A DNA stretch of 64,000 nt from assembly GCA_026874595.1 (NCBI GenBank), contig CM049316.1, positions 60,335,676 through 60,399,675 of the forward strand, read 5' to 3'. A model generated the notes under the pieces. That model saw only the letters and a list, made by a program, of their open reading frames with translations, was not told the DNA's origin and made no database searches. Shown piece after piece: positions 35,592 through 48,209 of the stretch. Position 1 is the stretch's first letter, and each line of letters starts with the position of its first letter. This stretch comes from Sipunculus nudus (lineage: Eukaryota; Annelida; Sipuncula; Golfingiida; Sipunculidae). The position numbers and the translations under genes are program-made.

Positions 35592-35861
35592 AGTATCATG
35601 ATGTATATTCATTGTATGTTAATATCATTCACAATCGGACCTTAATACTTAAGCTGTGTTATTTAAATTGATATAACACGATGTATATTTATTTCATGTT
35701 AATCTCATTCACAACCGGATCTTAATATTTAATTTGTTTTAATTGTTTTCAAAGTATAGTGCTCCATAAGCCCTAGAGGCTGGATGTGTTACTATGTATG
35801 TTTAAAACAGAAAAAACATGTACATGTTGCACTTTAATAATAAACTACTACTACTACTACT
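34228..35861 (+). mobile_element. LINE-A: 5'-truncated non-LTR retrotransposon
   Basis: The element holds the C-terminal half of a LINE ORF2, a 3' UTR and a short (ACT)n tail (about 35844-35861). ORF1, endonuclease and the front of the reverse transcriptase are absent, as expected for truncation during target-primed reverse transcription. The coding part has only one visible frameshift and one premature stop, so it is fairly young. The UTR contains a diverged tandem pair of about 83 bp (GATGTATATT...CACAAYCGGAYCTTAATA, starting near 35597 and 35678). Upstream limit is uncertain. Confidence 0.85.
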
Positions 35862-37822
35862 CTTGTCAGCCCGGGCAGACGAGGTACCAGGTTCAAGTAC
35901 ACTCGTTTTAACGCGGGTTCACCTGAACAGTTCTTTTCTGCCCCTGGAAGTTCATCTTCACGGAAACACTGAGTGAACATGTTTGTTATCTGTAGTGTCA
36001 GCTGTGGTGCAGATAAAGAAGTGCATGACCTTGCACGGGTCAAAGGGATAATCTCACCTTCCCAGAATTCCTGGATATATGTCACTCTCCAACAGAGAGG
36101 TCTGTGCGTTTTCTGCAAAACACTCTATCTGATCAACACAAGTTTAAGTATAAGCGCTTGGGAGGTAGAGTTGAGTAGGAAAGGTCTTGAGTCCAGGATG
36201 CATGCATGGCGGTTCCGGCTTTTTGAAGTAAAGAAGAAGAAAAAAAAAAGGGGTAGAAAAAAGGATAGAATCTGTACACGATCATAGGAAATCCATAAGT
36301 TCGGCTCTCATCCAATTAAGCGGAAAAAATACTCCAGTATAACACAGCCAGTTTGGTAAACTAGGGAGGATGGCAGTTCTGCACCTTCATCAATACAGTC
36401 AGATTCATACTTATGGTTCTCTAAGTACGGAGGAAATAAAAAGCGAGATGTGATAATACAGACTGGACGGACATATAAAAACAGAAAGCTATATATCCTC
36501 AAGATTTTCAAGATATATTTGTATACTTTCGCGCAATAACTTTCATTTGCCTAATAGCATAAAAACACGTGCATTATTCCAGGTTATTGAAAACTCTCTT
36601 CATTTCCGTAAACATTGCCAAACGTCTAGCTAAAATTTATTCAAGGGAATACAAGATTAAGAAGTAATAATATGGAAAGTAAATTCTATTTTACATGTCA
36701 ATTGGCAATTTCTAAAATGACGACCTATATGTCGCCCTCCGGAAAGTAAGACTGAATGACTTATATCTACTTTTAGACAAAACATATTTGATTTGTACAC
36801 ACAAACAAGAAGCTTGGAAGTAGAAAATGGAATTGGACAGATTTATGCAAATTTGTGACTCACTGCACATGCCTCATTTTCAGTTTGACATATATACTGT
36901 CGCTTCAAATATACTGTATCGATCGGATCATCCAAAATAAAATACCACGAGTGCTTTAGAGGTAAATTACATGAATATACATGAAATATATATGTCAGCA
37001 TAATAAACACGCAGTTCACATGTATAACATGACAAGTATATATAGTCAATTTAAATATACCGTGTCGATTACATAAACAGAATGAATAAACATAGAACCT
37101 TATGAATAAACATTGAAATAAATTCCACTAGTGATAAAGAAGAATTATGCCAATGTATGCAAAGCCTTCTGTGTCAGCCATGCGTCAGCAATATTTAGTT
37201 TCAGAGCTTTCAATATTTATTAAATTATAAAATACTCCTGCATAAAATGATCGTGTGGAGACTGGTGTCTGTTTGTTCCCCAGAGAAAGACGGCCTATGA
37301 AGGAAAAATTGACATGATTCCGTTGATTTTGCTGGATAATATATCACGAGGCAAGACACTTGTAATAAAACAGAGAACATATAATGAAATCAACACGACT
37401 GAGGTCGGAGGCCCCTGGGCATGCAGACGACAGCTCTTTGGCGGCCATCTTTGTCATCGAGACCATTCTTTACGCCAGCTGATTAGTCCGTGACCTGGTC
37501 GATGACTACAGCCATGGTACAAGGAATCTTATAAACGACTACAGAATGACAAACGATTAATGCCCGTTTCTGTATCCAAATCTTCAAGGCATTTGTTAAA
37601 GGTACATAAAAAAATAACGTATATTATCTCACACTGTTAGATAATTTTGGCTAAAAACAAAGTTTCCAAGCCAAAACTTGACTAAGTACCTGCAATGTGT
37701 CTGTTTTAAAGGTTGTTATAGTTCTGGGTGTTGTGTTCGCGTGTGTCTGTTTAAACCATATCAAGACAGCGTGCCCAGAGGTTCCATAATGCGCATTCGC
37801 TACAACTCCAAAACAAGGGGAT
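35862..37822. other. Unassigned DNA
   Basis: Overlapping frames at 35834-36315 lack domains. An A/G-rich stretch at 36225-36270 is low complexity. Nothing else is recognised. Confidence 0.45.
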
Positions 37823-37830
37823 TTGATATT

Positions 37831-38031
37831 CAGAGGCGTCAATATAAGGAGGGGATTAGGGTATATTCCCCCCCCCCCCTAATGTTTGGCAAGGGTGGAT
37901 GGTCAATGTAATCATATACCCCCCTATACAGAGGTTTAATTAACTTATACCGGAAACATAATGCCTTATTTTGCAAAATCTATACTTAATTGTGATATAT
38001 TTTAAATGTATTAAGTAAATTTATTTGATAT

Positions 38032-38068
<37 letters not shown>

Positions 38069-38110
38069 CCCCCCCCTCCCCAAACCCTGGAAGATAAATT
38101 GAAGACATTG
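37831..38110 (-). mobile_element. hAT-like MITE, copy e (inverted, short)
   Basis: The left end CAGAGGCGTCAATATAAGG corresponds to the reversed right end of copies b and c. The right end GAAGATAAATTGAAGACATTG corresponds to their reversed left end (CAATTTATCTTC). The perfect 8-bp duplication TTGATATT stands on both sides (37823-37830 and 38111-38118). At 280 bp it is shorter than the other copies. It keeps a TA tract (38031-38066) and C runs. Confidence 0.85.
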
Positions 38111-38118
38111 TTGATATT

Positions 38119-38619
38119 TCGACTTAATAGCCGGTAAAAACATACACAAAAAGAGGGGACTTATGAGAGACAAAAATGATGGGAATTGTTTAATATTTTT
38201 TTGAAGACACATATACAGCGTTGTTATCATTGTCAGTAATGAAACTAACGGTGAGTCTGTCTCGATCACACCTGAGGTACAAGCAGATCTAGTCGGATAA
38301 AATGACGTGTTTGATTAACTGAACTGTGTTCCCACCTGCCTGTTCAAGACTTTGTTACTACGTATTTCATACATGATTTCTTAGGAATCAGGGATGGATT
38401 CATGCATAGTTAAGTCTGATAAGGGTTGATAAGTTTATTCTACATCTATTTTCGTCAATTATGTATAATGGATGGACTTTCTTGATCGTCACAGTGTAAA
38501 AGTCATCATTGATAACAATTGTTTTTCATTTTTTTTCCACTGTTTTTTTTTAAATTAATCTGAGATATGCATGGATTATTTAAAAATAAATGATCTGTTC
38601 GCACAAAATTTGTCATAGG
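38119..38619. other. Unassigned AT-rich DNA
   Basis: Nothing recognisable. Confidence 0.45.
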
Positions 38620-38745
38620 TAACAGATTTGCACCTGTTTTTTTTTAAACTTTACCTCATTTCCAAGGTCGCACACACCAAAGCCGAATCCCCAATATCGC
38701 TCAGATTGGATCGTCAGGAGGCGGCTTCCCGTGATCGATTGGTAA
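38620..38745. repeat. TTGACCTTGACCT dispersed repeat, copy 3
   Basis: It contains TTTCCAAGGTCGCACACACC, AAAGCCGAATCCCCAATATC, GCTCAG and GGCTTCCCGTGATCG in the order of copies 1, 2 and 4. Confidence 0.6.
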
Positions 38746-38894
38746 AAGTGTCGGTCCAGAAAGACAAATTTGGTGAAATATCAGAAAAAGTATAATGCTG
38801 GAATCGACACCAACAACTTGTATTGAGAAAAGAACAGATTAAATATTTGGGCTATTTACATTAAAATACCACCAACTATTATTTTTAAACAACA

Positions 38895-39050
38895 TGTAAT
38901 CAACGCCTGCGGGTTTTACGACATCTTTCAGTCCCAGTGTTTTATATGCCACTTTAAAAATCCCATACATGATTCCGCCTGCAGGTTTTACGACAACTTT
39001 CAGTTCCAGTTTTATATATACATTATAAATCCCATGCACATTTAACGACA
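38895..39050. repeat. Diverged ~85-bp tandem duplication
   Basis: Two units share GCCTGCRGGTTTTACGACA, CTTTCAGT, CCAGT and ATCCCATRCA blocks in order. Confidence 0.7.
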
Positions 39051-41458
39051 ATAATTATCAAGGATTGGTTTACATATCAACATCTAAATGGGAATTCGAT
39101 TTAAAACTGTCCTTGTCATGAAAACAGATTTCGGGATTAAATAAATATATATCTTTTAATTATAAATCTACTGCTTTTCTTTTGAGTTCTCAAAAAAAGC
39201 ATACCGTGGTAATTTAGTAAAAAAATCCATGCATACTCCAGAAAATTATCTCCCAATTGATTAAGAAATGATATATAAAACATTACTGGCCCCTTGTGGT
39301 GGAATAGACAATAATTTGGCTTCTGATATGATTTTACCTAGTCTAAGAATGGGACCCGTTAATATAGATCAATAAGCATCATTTTGTGGCGTGCCGTACG
39401 TATCCAGGCAATTATTATTATATACTCCCAGGCACCTTATACTTTGACACCGGTTATAATTACATTATAATATTGAAACTGAATAACCATCAACTGTCTT
39501 TACCGTCGAACAACATAGCACATAGGACGATCTACATCGTGCAATTAATCATTTACTTTGGATAAAATCTGCTGAATTTAAATATTTAAAATGCCAGTAC
39601 AATTTATTGAAATTAATAATACATCTCTGCTTTTGAACAAACATATACAAACATTCTTATATTACCATGTATTAAAAACTTCACGGGAGAAAATTTATTA
39701 CGGTCGGTTATGCGTCAAACAAGCTCATTCCCTTAGAAAATGTTCTTTTTTATCTATATTTTATCTGCATGAATGAAGGCTGTATAAACTATTTGTGGCA
39801 TTCGAACTTAGTTTAAGTTTAATTTACATTCGAACTTGAATTTTTTTTCCGGATCCAGGATACAGATATTAATTTTCGGGGAAGGGGGGCAGGTATAAGA
39901 GACCAGCTAAGGATTAATGGGGGAAATATTAAAAATACTTCCACCGACGCAAATTATGATAAATATGTCTTGCAGTGCTAATTTTTAATGTGTAAATGTT
40001 CATTGCCCTTAAGTAATTATTATAATTTATAAAGTGAAACAGTGCATTTTTACCAACACTGATAACATTCAGAATTGTCCTGAGCAAAACGTACAATTTT
40101 GTCTACAAATTGTATGCACTGGATGTGTCCCATGCTGGACACGCTACTGCATGCATGTGTTTGTATATAAAGGCTTTATGATTTCAGTATGAACATGGTA
40201 TAACTTCATCACCTTTGCAGGGTATAGATTAATAAGAATAGAATCTATTTTCAGAGATTATTCAGCTCACAGCTCGAGCGTTAATGTGTAGTTTGCAGCA
40301 GACAACTAGATTACTCTTGTATTCACTTGGTCTCAAAAATTCAGGACAAACAAAGCGCGTGGTATAATTCGTTTACTGCAGGTGTAAATCCTTCGCGCTT
40401 GCGCAAAGTCAAAACATAAATATACCGCCCAAACCTGTACCTTCTTCGCCGGTCAAACAATTTGCATTAATTTTTCTTTCGATTGAAAACCAGTGAGCGT
40501 CTCTTAATTTTCGGATTTGAAAAGGAATGCTATTTAAGGTCAGTATAATCCCACGGAAAGTGCCATCAAATCTATACCTGGCTTTGTGCGAGTCCGGCAG
40601 TTTGAGCGTGTCTCGACACGAGGCCCATTGAGCCCCCTAATTAGATTGGTGCTAGTCTGGTTACAAGAAGCCCTTGCAATAATGACCTGCAGGTCTGTTT
40701 TGAAACCAAGCAAAACAGATGTTTTGGAGGTTTAGGAGTATAGATTCAAGATAGTATCAGATAGATTCAAGATAGCCCGTCACTGCATGGGCTATAGAGC
40801 TGGAATCTTTGAACACGGAGGGAAACGGGTAAATCCAGTTGGGAACTCTTCATTAATATTAATAAAGGGCATGACCTGTTCACGTTTGATATGATTTCAT
40901 GTCGAAAGAATTGCAACGCTGTCGAAACCTGCATGAACGTTATTTGAATTGAGCGATAAAAGCAGTTCAGGAGGTTTTTTTTGGTGTTAAAATTAATGTA
41001 CACATGTAATACGTGTATACCCATATCTCGACATGCGACCTGTGACGTCCGAGATTTAGTGTGTACGCAAAATGGAAGCCCCCATCCGCGGTTTCGCGAA
41101 TCTTGGAGAAATAAACCTCTCAGGGTTTGATAAGGGCACGAGGTTGATTCACAAAACTACTCTTGAGGCGAAAATCTATCCATGAAAAGAGTTTGGTGGC
41201 GAAGGGACGTGTAACAGCAAAGCTTGAAGCGGAATAACGCATTTTTGACCACACCAAAATCTTCAAATTAAGATGGGACCCTACTCATTCCGCTTATACG
41301 CTGCTCACAAATACCGCTTTAGCTGTACATCGATGACACGGTCCCGGCACATTGCCAACTATTCCCAACCAAAGAAAGCATCTGTTTCGTCATCTAGCAC
41401 CTTATTTAAACCCGCTTCCTCGTTCCGTCATTTATATTCCCTCCTTCTCTTAAAACAA
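39051..41458. other. About 2.4 kb unassigned DNA
   Basis: A possible R-family scrap (CGGATCCAGGAT followed by GGGGAAGGGGGG) lies near 39850-39900. Short frames at 39591, 40767 and 41273 have no recognised motif. Confidence 0.4.
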
Positions 41459-42555
41459 GCCTCGGCCACAACCCGCTGCTGCACCGCACTCCGTATTGTA
41501 CCGTACGGTTTTTTGGACCGCAGGAATTCTTAAGCCTTCGTCAAAACCTGCTGCGGTCACCGCATACCGTAGTGTACCGTTAGGTTTTTTGAAACCGCAT
41601 GAATACTTATGCGGCCGACGTGAAGGATGGCAAGGTGTCTTCCTCATTCTAACGGCCTTCGCACGGTAAAGTAAGCTAACCCAGCGGACGCCGCAAGCTA
41701 ATCTTGCGGAAGCCGCAAAGACCCCTTATAGCCTCGGTCACAACCGGGATACGGTCGCCGTACGGCGAGTATTTTGGGCTATTCCGTGCGGTAGACGCAC
41801 GGCAACCATGCGTTATTTTGAAGGCCGCAGTGACTCCGCAACGACCGTAACTGACATCAGAGCAAGCGCTTAAGTTGATGCGGCGGCCGTGCGTCAGGCA
41901 GCCACCTACGGGCTCCGTACGGGCACCGTACAGTAGACGTACGGCTGTCGTAGGATAACTGTGCGATTTTTAACGCCTACTCGGCTACTCGAGAGACGTA
42001 CGGCGTACCTGCGGCTGTCGTAAGGGGTCTTAACGGATTCCGCAAGGTTAGCTTGCGGCGTCCGCAGGGTTAGCTTACTTGACCGTGCGAAGGCCGTGAG
42101 AACGAGGAAAAAACCGTGCCGTTCCCGCATGTCGGTCGCATAAGTGTTCCTGCGGTTTCAAAAGCCGAACGGTGATCCACGGTGTGCGGTGGCCGCAGCG
42201 GGTTGTGACCGAGGCTTCAGTTTTCCTGCGGTCCCCAAAACCGTGCGGTTCTCACGGTGTGCGGTGACCGCAGCGGGTTGTGACCGAGGCTGTAGACAGC
42301 CGCAGGTACATTATACGTCTCTCGGGAAGCCGAGTAGGCGTTAAAAATCGCACGGGCATCCTACGACATCCATACGTCTACTGCACGGTGCCCGTTCGGA
42401 ACCCGTAGGTGGCTGCCTGACGCACGGCCGCTGCATCAATGCTTGCGCTAATGTCAGTTGTGGCCTTCGAAAAACGCACGGTTGCCGTACGTCAACCGCA
42501 CGGAATAGCCCAAACATCCGCCGCACGGCGACCGTATCCCGGTTGTGACCGAGGC
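41459..42555. mobile_element. CpG-rich interlocked inverted-repeat element, modules A-B-A'-B'
   Basis: Four modules are seen: A (41459-41730), B (41731-42019), A' (42020-42290, reverse complement of A) and B' (42295-42555, reverse complement of B). Arms are long (about 260-290 bp) with many substitutions. Every module starts or ends with the same tip, GCCTCGGTCACAACC (41459 with one change, 41731) or its inverse GGTTGTGACCGAGGC (42201, 42276, 42541). A and A' each contain a second internal tip 75 bp in, from a 75-bp tandem duplication present in both. Base composition is strikingly GC and CpG-rich against its surroundings, with many CCGTACGG-type words. No protein domain is visible; frames on both strands are mirror artefacts. 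It may be two nested foldback transposons. No target duplication is evident. Confidence 0.85.
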
Positions 42556-43600
42556 TAAATCAGTTATTCGACTTGGTAGTATATTCATACATCCTCTGCA
42601 CAAGACTAATCTAAATCATGATAAATTAACCTAAAGGTTGCACGTTAGTACTCCGACCTCAACCCATGACCACAATGCATCATTCTGAAATGATTGATGA
42701 CTAATAGATCTTCGAAATCAAGAAGAACCTTGCTCCTAAAGGCAAGGTTTTTCTAGGCTGAACTCTTAGGTAACCAAAGCTATAGCTGACTTTGCCCTGA
42801 GGTCTCTAGACTAAATTAAAAAAAAAAAACTACCCGGGACCAAAATAAATTTAGCTGGCATGAGGACATCCCAGCAAACATCACGCTACAGATAATACAT
42901 GCTTTTAGATTAAAACTTAACGTCTTAATAGAGGGCAGCAATGAATAACATATTACATTATTTAATATTATCTGTTAAAGAAATAATTACGATCATACAA
43001 TAAACAAAGCTATACGAAGAAAGTCATGCTTTTCAAACGTGATGACAGGCTAAGTGTTTGGTCCGATAGCTGAAAAAAAACATAAATTTTTGTTGATTTT
43101 TTAGGGTTATCTGGCCTATAACGTTTAAAATTTAGAAATATTTAGACCATCCATTAGTTAGTATTTTTTGTCTAGAGTTTTAGTAAGAAATGTAAAGGGT
43201 ATCTTATATTTATTACAAAAGTGCAGTAGATTTATATTATTACATAGAAAAGATCACACATTGAAATCCATATGAAGCTTCCACACTTAGCCTCCAGACG
43301 GGTTAAAATAAAGACAAAAACGGTTAAAAATAAGAAATAAAAGCTTCAAGACTGCATGCACGACCGTGTATTTTAACAGGAGAATAATTAAACAACAAAA
43401 ATCACCCATATTTTTTTGTAAAATATATCATACAAATATATTCTACAAAAGCTGAAACGTGCTGGAAGGAAATGTTATCTTTGAGCAATACGCTGACACT
43501 GGCAATTAAGTTTGTATCATACAATATGTAGTACAAAGATAATTGTATATACGTGATATAAAAATACTAAAATAACAACTATATTTTACAAAGCAGTTTT
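42556..43600. other. Unassigned AT-rich DNA
   Basis: No frame of 60 codons and no recognisable repeat. Confidence 0.5.
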
Positions 43601-43658
43601 CAGTCTCGGATAATAGAATTTCGGATAAACGGTGTTCGGATAAACGACGCTCTACTGA
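43601..43658. repeat. pogo/Tigger-like terminal fragment
   Basis: CAGTCTCGGATAATAG, TTTCGGATAAACGG and GTTCGGATAAACGACGCTCT, ending CTACTG, form the ladder of CGGATAA words typical of Tigger-type ends. Only one terminus is present. Confidence 0.5.
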
Positions 43659-43932
43659 ACATTACATTTCCTGGGACAAGAAAACGAACACAGATCAATT
43701 GATAAAACGAAAGAGAAAATGCGATATGCATAATGGGTACGTCCTTCATCAGGGCTTTAGGGGAAACTCTCAATGATCAACTTGACACAGTTCGAGCCAG
43801 TTGTTACAAATACATGAGAGAACGTAATAACAGCCCGCGACTGCCACTCAACTAAAATGTTTATGTGCTTACATAAATATTTACCATCTTCTCATAAATA
43901 CACCGCTTACCCTTGAGCGAAGTGCTGTAATA

Positions 43933-44477
43933 CAGGGGCGGATCCGGCAGTCATGGCAAGGGAGTGGGGAAGCTGGTACTTTTGGTTACTAAATGTCAGC
44001 GGTCATGCAAGGAGGGAAATATATATAACGAATGATTCCATAGTAGGATTGGTAGGCTTATAGGGATTGATGGGTTTATTTCTTAATCCATATCTTGGTC
44101 TTTTTTTGTAGGCGGGCTTTCTCAGATCCACCTGAAAATACGAAACAGTTAGTTTAAAATGTTTCTTTTCATTTTTCTTTCTTATGGAATTGGTATTTGC
44201 GTTAAATCTCCAAAATAACACCTTTGTGAATATTCCATGATTCCGATCCTGAAACCGGATTATGTGCCAAAGGCCAGTTGCCGAAATACCCAGAGAACAT
44301 CAGAAGGTTCCGTTGATGATAGCCTGAATTATCATTGTTGTTAACAAACACACAATACACAGACAAAAACACATCCAAACAAACGCGAACGGGGATGAGC
44401 GCATACTCCCCCTGGCGGAGGCAATTATGTTCATCACTGCCTCCTTTTAACCAACTCCTAATCTGGTGTCGCCCCTG
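43933..44477. mobile_element. Possible TIR element with CAGGGGCG ends
   Basis: CAGGGGCGGATCC at the left and GTGTCGCCCCTG at the right share an 8-bp inverse terminus. Flanks do not form a matching duplication at the expected position, and the interior is unrecognised. The pairing may be chance between two different elements. Confidence 0.3.
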
Positions 44478-44753
44478 ATTAATATCTCCTAGCAAAGTGG
44501 GTAACATAGCGATGTGTCACCGAGCACCACTGGTTGTATTTTACAAACGTAAACATGACACGGATAATGAGTGAAGACCTAGCCGTACAGATGACTGGAG
44601 AGTGAAAGGCACCGTAAGCTCCGCACAGCTGTTCGTTCGTTTCTTTTTCGTATGGCGCGATACAAAATGATACATATGAGTGGAGAGTAAATGTTACCGT
44701 AAAGTTTCCCACGGTGGTTTTGTTCATTTCTTGGATATATATATATCCACATG

Positions 44754-45149
44754 TATATTCGTAATTGACCTTTACTGCCCAGATTTACATGCATTAAATA
44801 TCTCGGACAAATTCTAAAAATGTTTATATTTAATATAGGATGTAAAAGATATAGAAAATACCTGGCACACTTTCACGGTGTCTTTAACAAATTTTTACCA
44901 GTTGAGAGCCAGATGGTTTTCTGAAGGTCTATAGACTAAAAGCATGTTATATATGTTCGTTATTAACCTTTACTTTTCAGATTTACATGCGTTAAATATC
45001 TCGGACAAATTCTGAAAATGTTTATATTTAATATAGGATATATAAGATATAGAGAATACCTGGCACATTTTCACGGTGTCTTTAACAAATTTTTACCAGT
45101 TGAGAGCCAGATGGTTTTCTGAAGGTGAATAGACTAAAAGCATGTTATA
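44754..45149. repeat. 198-bp tandem duplication
   Basis: Units 44754-44951 and 44952-45149 agree over almost their full length. Shared blocks include GATTTACATGC, AATATCTCGGACAAATTCT, TTCACGGTGTCTTTAACAA and GAGAGCCAGATGGTTTTCTG. They are the most similar tandem pair in the window, so likely the youngest. No coding. Confidence 0.93.
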
Positions 45150-47596
45150 TGTGTGACCGAACAAAATTCACCAAAGTTGAAAATACGTAATGTTCATTTT
45201 AGTACAGAAACATTTCCAATTATATGAGTATTATCCCACGTTATATGATATTCTTGGTTGAATACAACAGTTCCATTGCGGCACAAGGACTTACTTTCTA
45301 CAATTCACCTGTTGTGTACGTCGTTATGGTTCTGTTTGTTAGTAAACATGCGTCTGTTTACCATAATAAGTCTGCAGTATCAGAGGTCTGATCTTTTGCA
45401 TGCGCGACAACTCCGAAACAGTGAGAAGAAATATGAAAGAAAAAACAAGGAAGAAACACCGGATGAGGGCTTTATCACAAAATCATGGTCTGTGAAGTTG
45501 TTTGGTAAAGCTTCCAGGTGGCGTTTGCGATATGTTCATGTTTGCACCACCACTGATCGGGATATTTGTTAGCGTATCTTTATTTGCATACAGGAGTAGG
45601 CAAGCGGTTTTAGAATGAAATATTGGTAGATACCATAATATATTAAGGAGAAATCATAATACCTCATGTATCATTAACACATACCTGGTCTGTGAATGTA
45701 GGTCCCTTTAAAATGCATAGCAGGTAGAAGGACGTGAGACATTTTGCCGTAGGTAAACCGTAGGGTTTTTAGGAATGGCCAGGACCATCACTGATCCATG
45801 TGAGCAGGTTTATAATTCACATGATAGGCGTACAAATTTGAAAAAAGTGAATTAAGAGAAGGAAATTTCGTGAGTGACACATGGAGAATTGTGTCCTTCT
45901 AAGCTATACATAGAAATACTCTATAAAAAGGTAAGTGTTGCTCACCTCATCTCCTATCTAACTACAGCATTAAGGATTCACGTGTTATTGCCATTCAGAA
46001 AGAAAATAACTAACAAATATATAAAATTTTATGTTCGCCATATTCGTTGTGTGTCTGTAAAAATACGTACACGTTTTCTCCTTTCCCCCTTTTGCTGTGA
46101 TGCTAAATTGATACGCTCAATCTTCTTACTGTGATTGTTGTTTTTAATAGTATTGCGCATATATAAATGTGATGTGACTGATGTGACCTATGTTTCCAGC
46201 AGTGCTATCACAATCATCACCATAGCAACCTACCATATAATACAGGCAGCGAAATGCCCCAGGGCGCTAATTAACAATGAATTTATCGTGTTAATAAACT
46301 ATTCATCAGCGTGTGACATATAATTAACTGTCCCGTCTGATTAAAAACGGGCATGGATGGTGAACGTTATTACGATGAAACGCAAATTTCCCAACGATTT
46401 AGATTAGTGATAAGATAAAGATAAGGGAGCGTTAAGAACAGAATATTTGACATAGGTGACATCCTGAGTTACGGCGACATGAATGGATTATAGGAAATAG
46501 AGTAGACTGCATGTGATCAACGATGTTTCATTGAGTACGTGCCAGTGTCCGCTGAGCGGGGACAGCCTGTCACCCGTGCTGGTTAAGCTTCTGTTAATGT
46601 CTTGCAGTAACTTAATACGTTAAGTGTAAGTCAACCAAAAACAGTCCGTGCCCCGGGGAACGCTGGACGCTGGGTGCTTGGTGACGTATGCCACCTGTCT
46701 GTGGTCGGTGACTAGCAGCATCGCTGCTGGATTCAGACAAGCCCTGCTGTATCTGGCTCCTGCCGCCAGCCCAGTAGACTCAGTGTGCTGCCAGTCACTC
46801 TGCCAGCCACAAGGACTGGACTGATTCTCACTGAGCGACGTTCGCTCTTATGAAAGTTCTGTTGGAGTATCACACGGTCTGCTAACTCCGGATCCCTGAC
46901 TTGACTTGGGGAAAAACTTTGTTCAATTTTGGCGCTGGAAGGAAAGGCAAGTTAACTCTTTTTATTTATTACTTCAATGTTAATTAACTGCCCATCGATG
47001 ATTTGCTATGACGATTTAAGTTTAACGCGACAATAGCAATATCATAATAACGTATGTACGTATTAGGTGAATGTAAGATGTGTGTGCGTATGTGTGTGCG
47101 GAATCGTGTTTATTTGTCCTTTTTTACTCATGAGCCCCAAACATATTTTTTGCTTTTGTAAAAGTACGGAAACATTTTCTGCTTTAAAAAGGCCTAATTT
47201 TTGCTAATTTTTAAACTTTACTTCTCTAAAAGTGCATTTGGTATAGCCATTTATCACTAGACTGATTTATGATTTGGTATTGCTTTACGTTTTATATAGA
47301 CTGAATCCGGTAAAAATGTTGTAAAGTGGTTTACATCAAATTTTGCATGGACAGTATTAGTACATGTGGCACATTATACAACACGTAATATACCAAACGC
47401 ATGATTATTGATAATAAAAAGGAAGACTGATATGCTGTTTACATACTGCACGTTTTATTTTAGTTATCAGATGGGAAGAAAATGTCTTTATGGTAACTGA
47501 ATATTATGCCACTTTACGGTAACAAAATATATAAGTTACATATTCTTACAGAGAGAACACGAAAAGTATATCGGTGTCGAACCATATGCTGCTAAA

Positions 47597-47597
<1 letters not shown>
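45150..47597. other. Unassigned DNA with one GC-richer island
   Basis: 46510-46946 is GC-richer and unrepetitive, and ends in AAAG|GCAAGTT, which could be a GC-type splice donor. No long frame runs through it. It is a candidate noncoding first exon or conserved element. The rest is AT-rich with no recognised feature. Confidence 0.35.

Positions 47598-47645
<48 letters not shown>
47598..47645. repeat. 48-base poly(A) tract
   Basis: A single uninterrupted A run. No retrogene or SINE is recognised immediately upstream, so a retroposition origin is not supported. Confidence 0.95.
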
Positions 47646-47647
<2 letters not shown>

Positions 47648-48209
47648 CTTGTCCTGAGGACTTCAGTGTTCGTAGTTTCTGCTTAATATTTATTCTGTAT
47701 TACTTATTACTAAAAATTGGCAACGGAAAAGGCCGGCTAAGAGAGTGAAAGTGTTCCTGATTGAATTTGTTTTTTTCTTCTTCCGACATAGAGTGAGAAT
47801 GATTAAATCTGAGAGAGTAATCTCATCGGAGAGTATATTGAAAACTGGCTCAATCATCTGCAGGCAGAAAGGTCACAAAAAAAAAAAAACCACAAATAGT
47901 ATCAAAACTAGAGCAAACATAGCGTAATAAATGACTTGGAGGGGCCCATATATAGGAGTCTGTATAAAGTGCGTATTAATTATGTTAATTTTGAAGACTT
48001 TTATGTACGTCATTGGATGCCTTATTTGTCATATACGGTTATGTATATATTCATGAGCATATATGGCTAGACGTTGACGGAGATTATTCTATATTTGTAT
48101 TTTTAATGAATATTCAAATGATGCGAAACTTTTATTTTAATTGTTTAAGAATCCGAAATGGAATGACTGGCTTCTAACAGTTTCTGATATTTCCGTGTGT
48201 GATCAAACT

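Noticed and set aside
35834-36315. Frames downstream of LINE-A, considered as part of the element
   Set aside because: They begin after the (ACT)n tail that ends the element and show no LINE motif.
41273-42526. Frames on both strands over the CpG-rich block
   Set aside because: GC-rich composition lowers stop frequency and the frames mirror each other across inverted arms; no domain is recognised.
47598-47645. Poly(A) tract as the tail of a retrocopy
   Set aside because: The upstream sequence is not recognisable as an exon or SINE, and no target duplication is visible.
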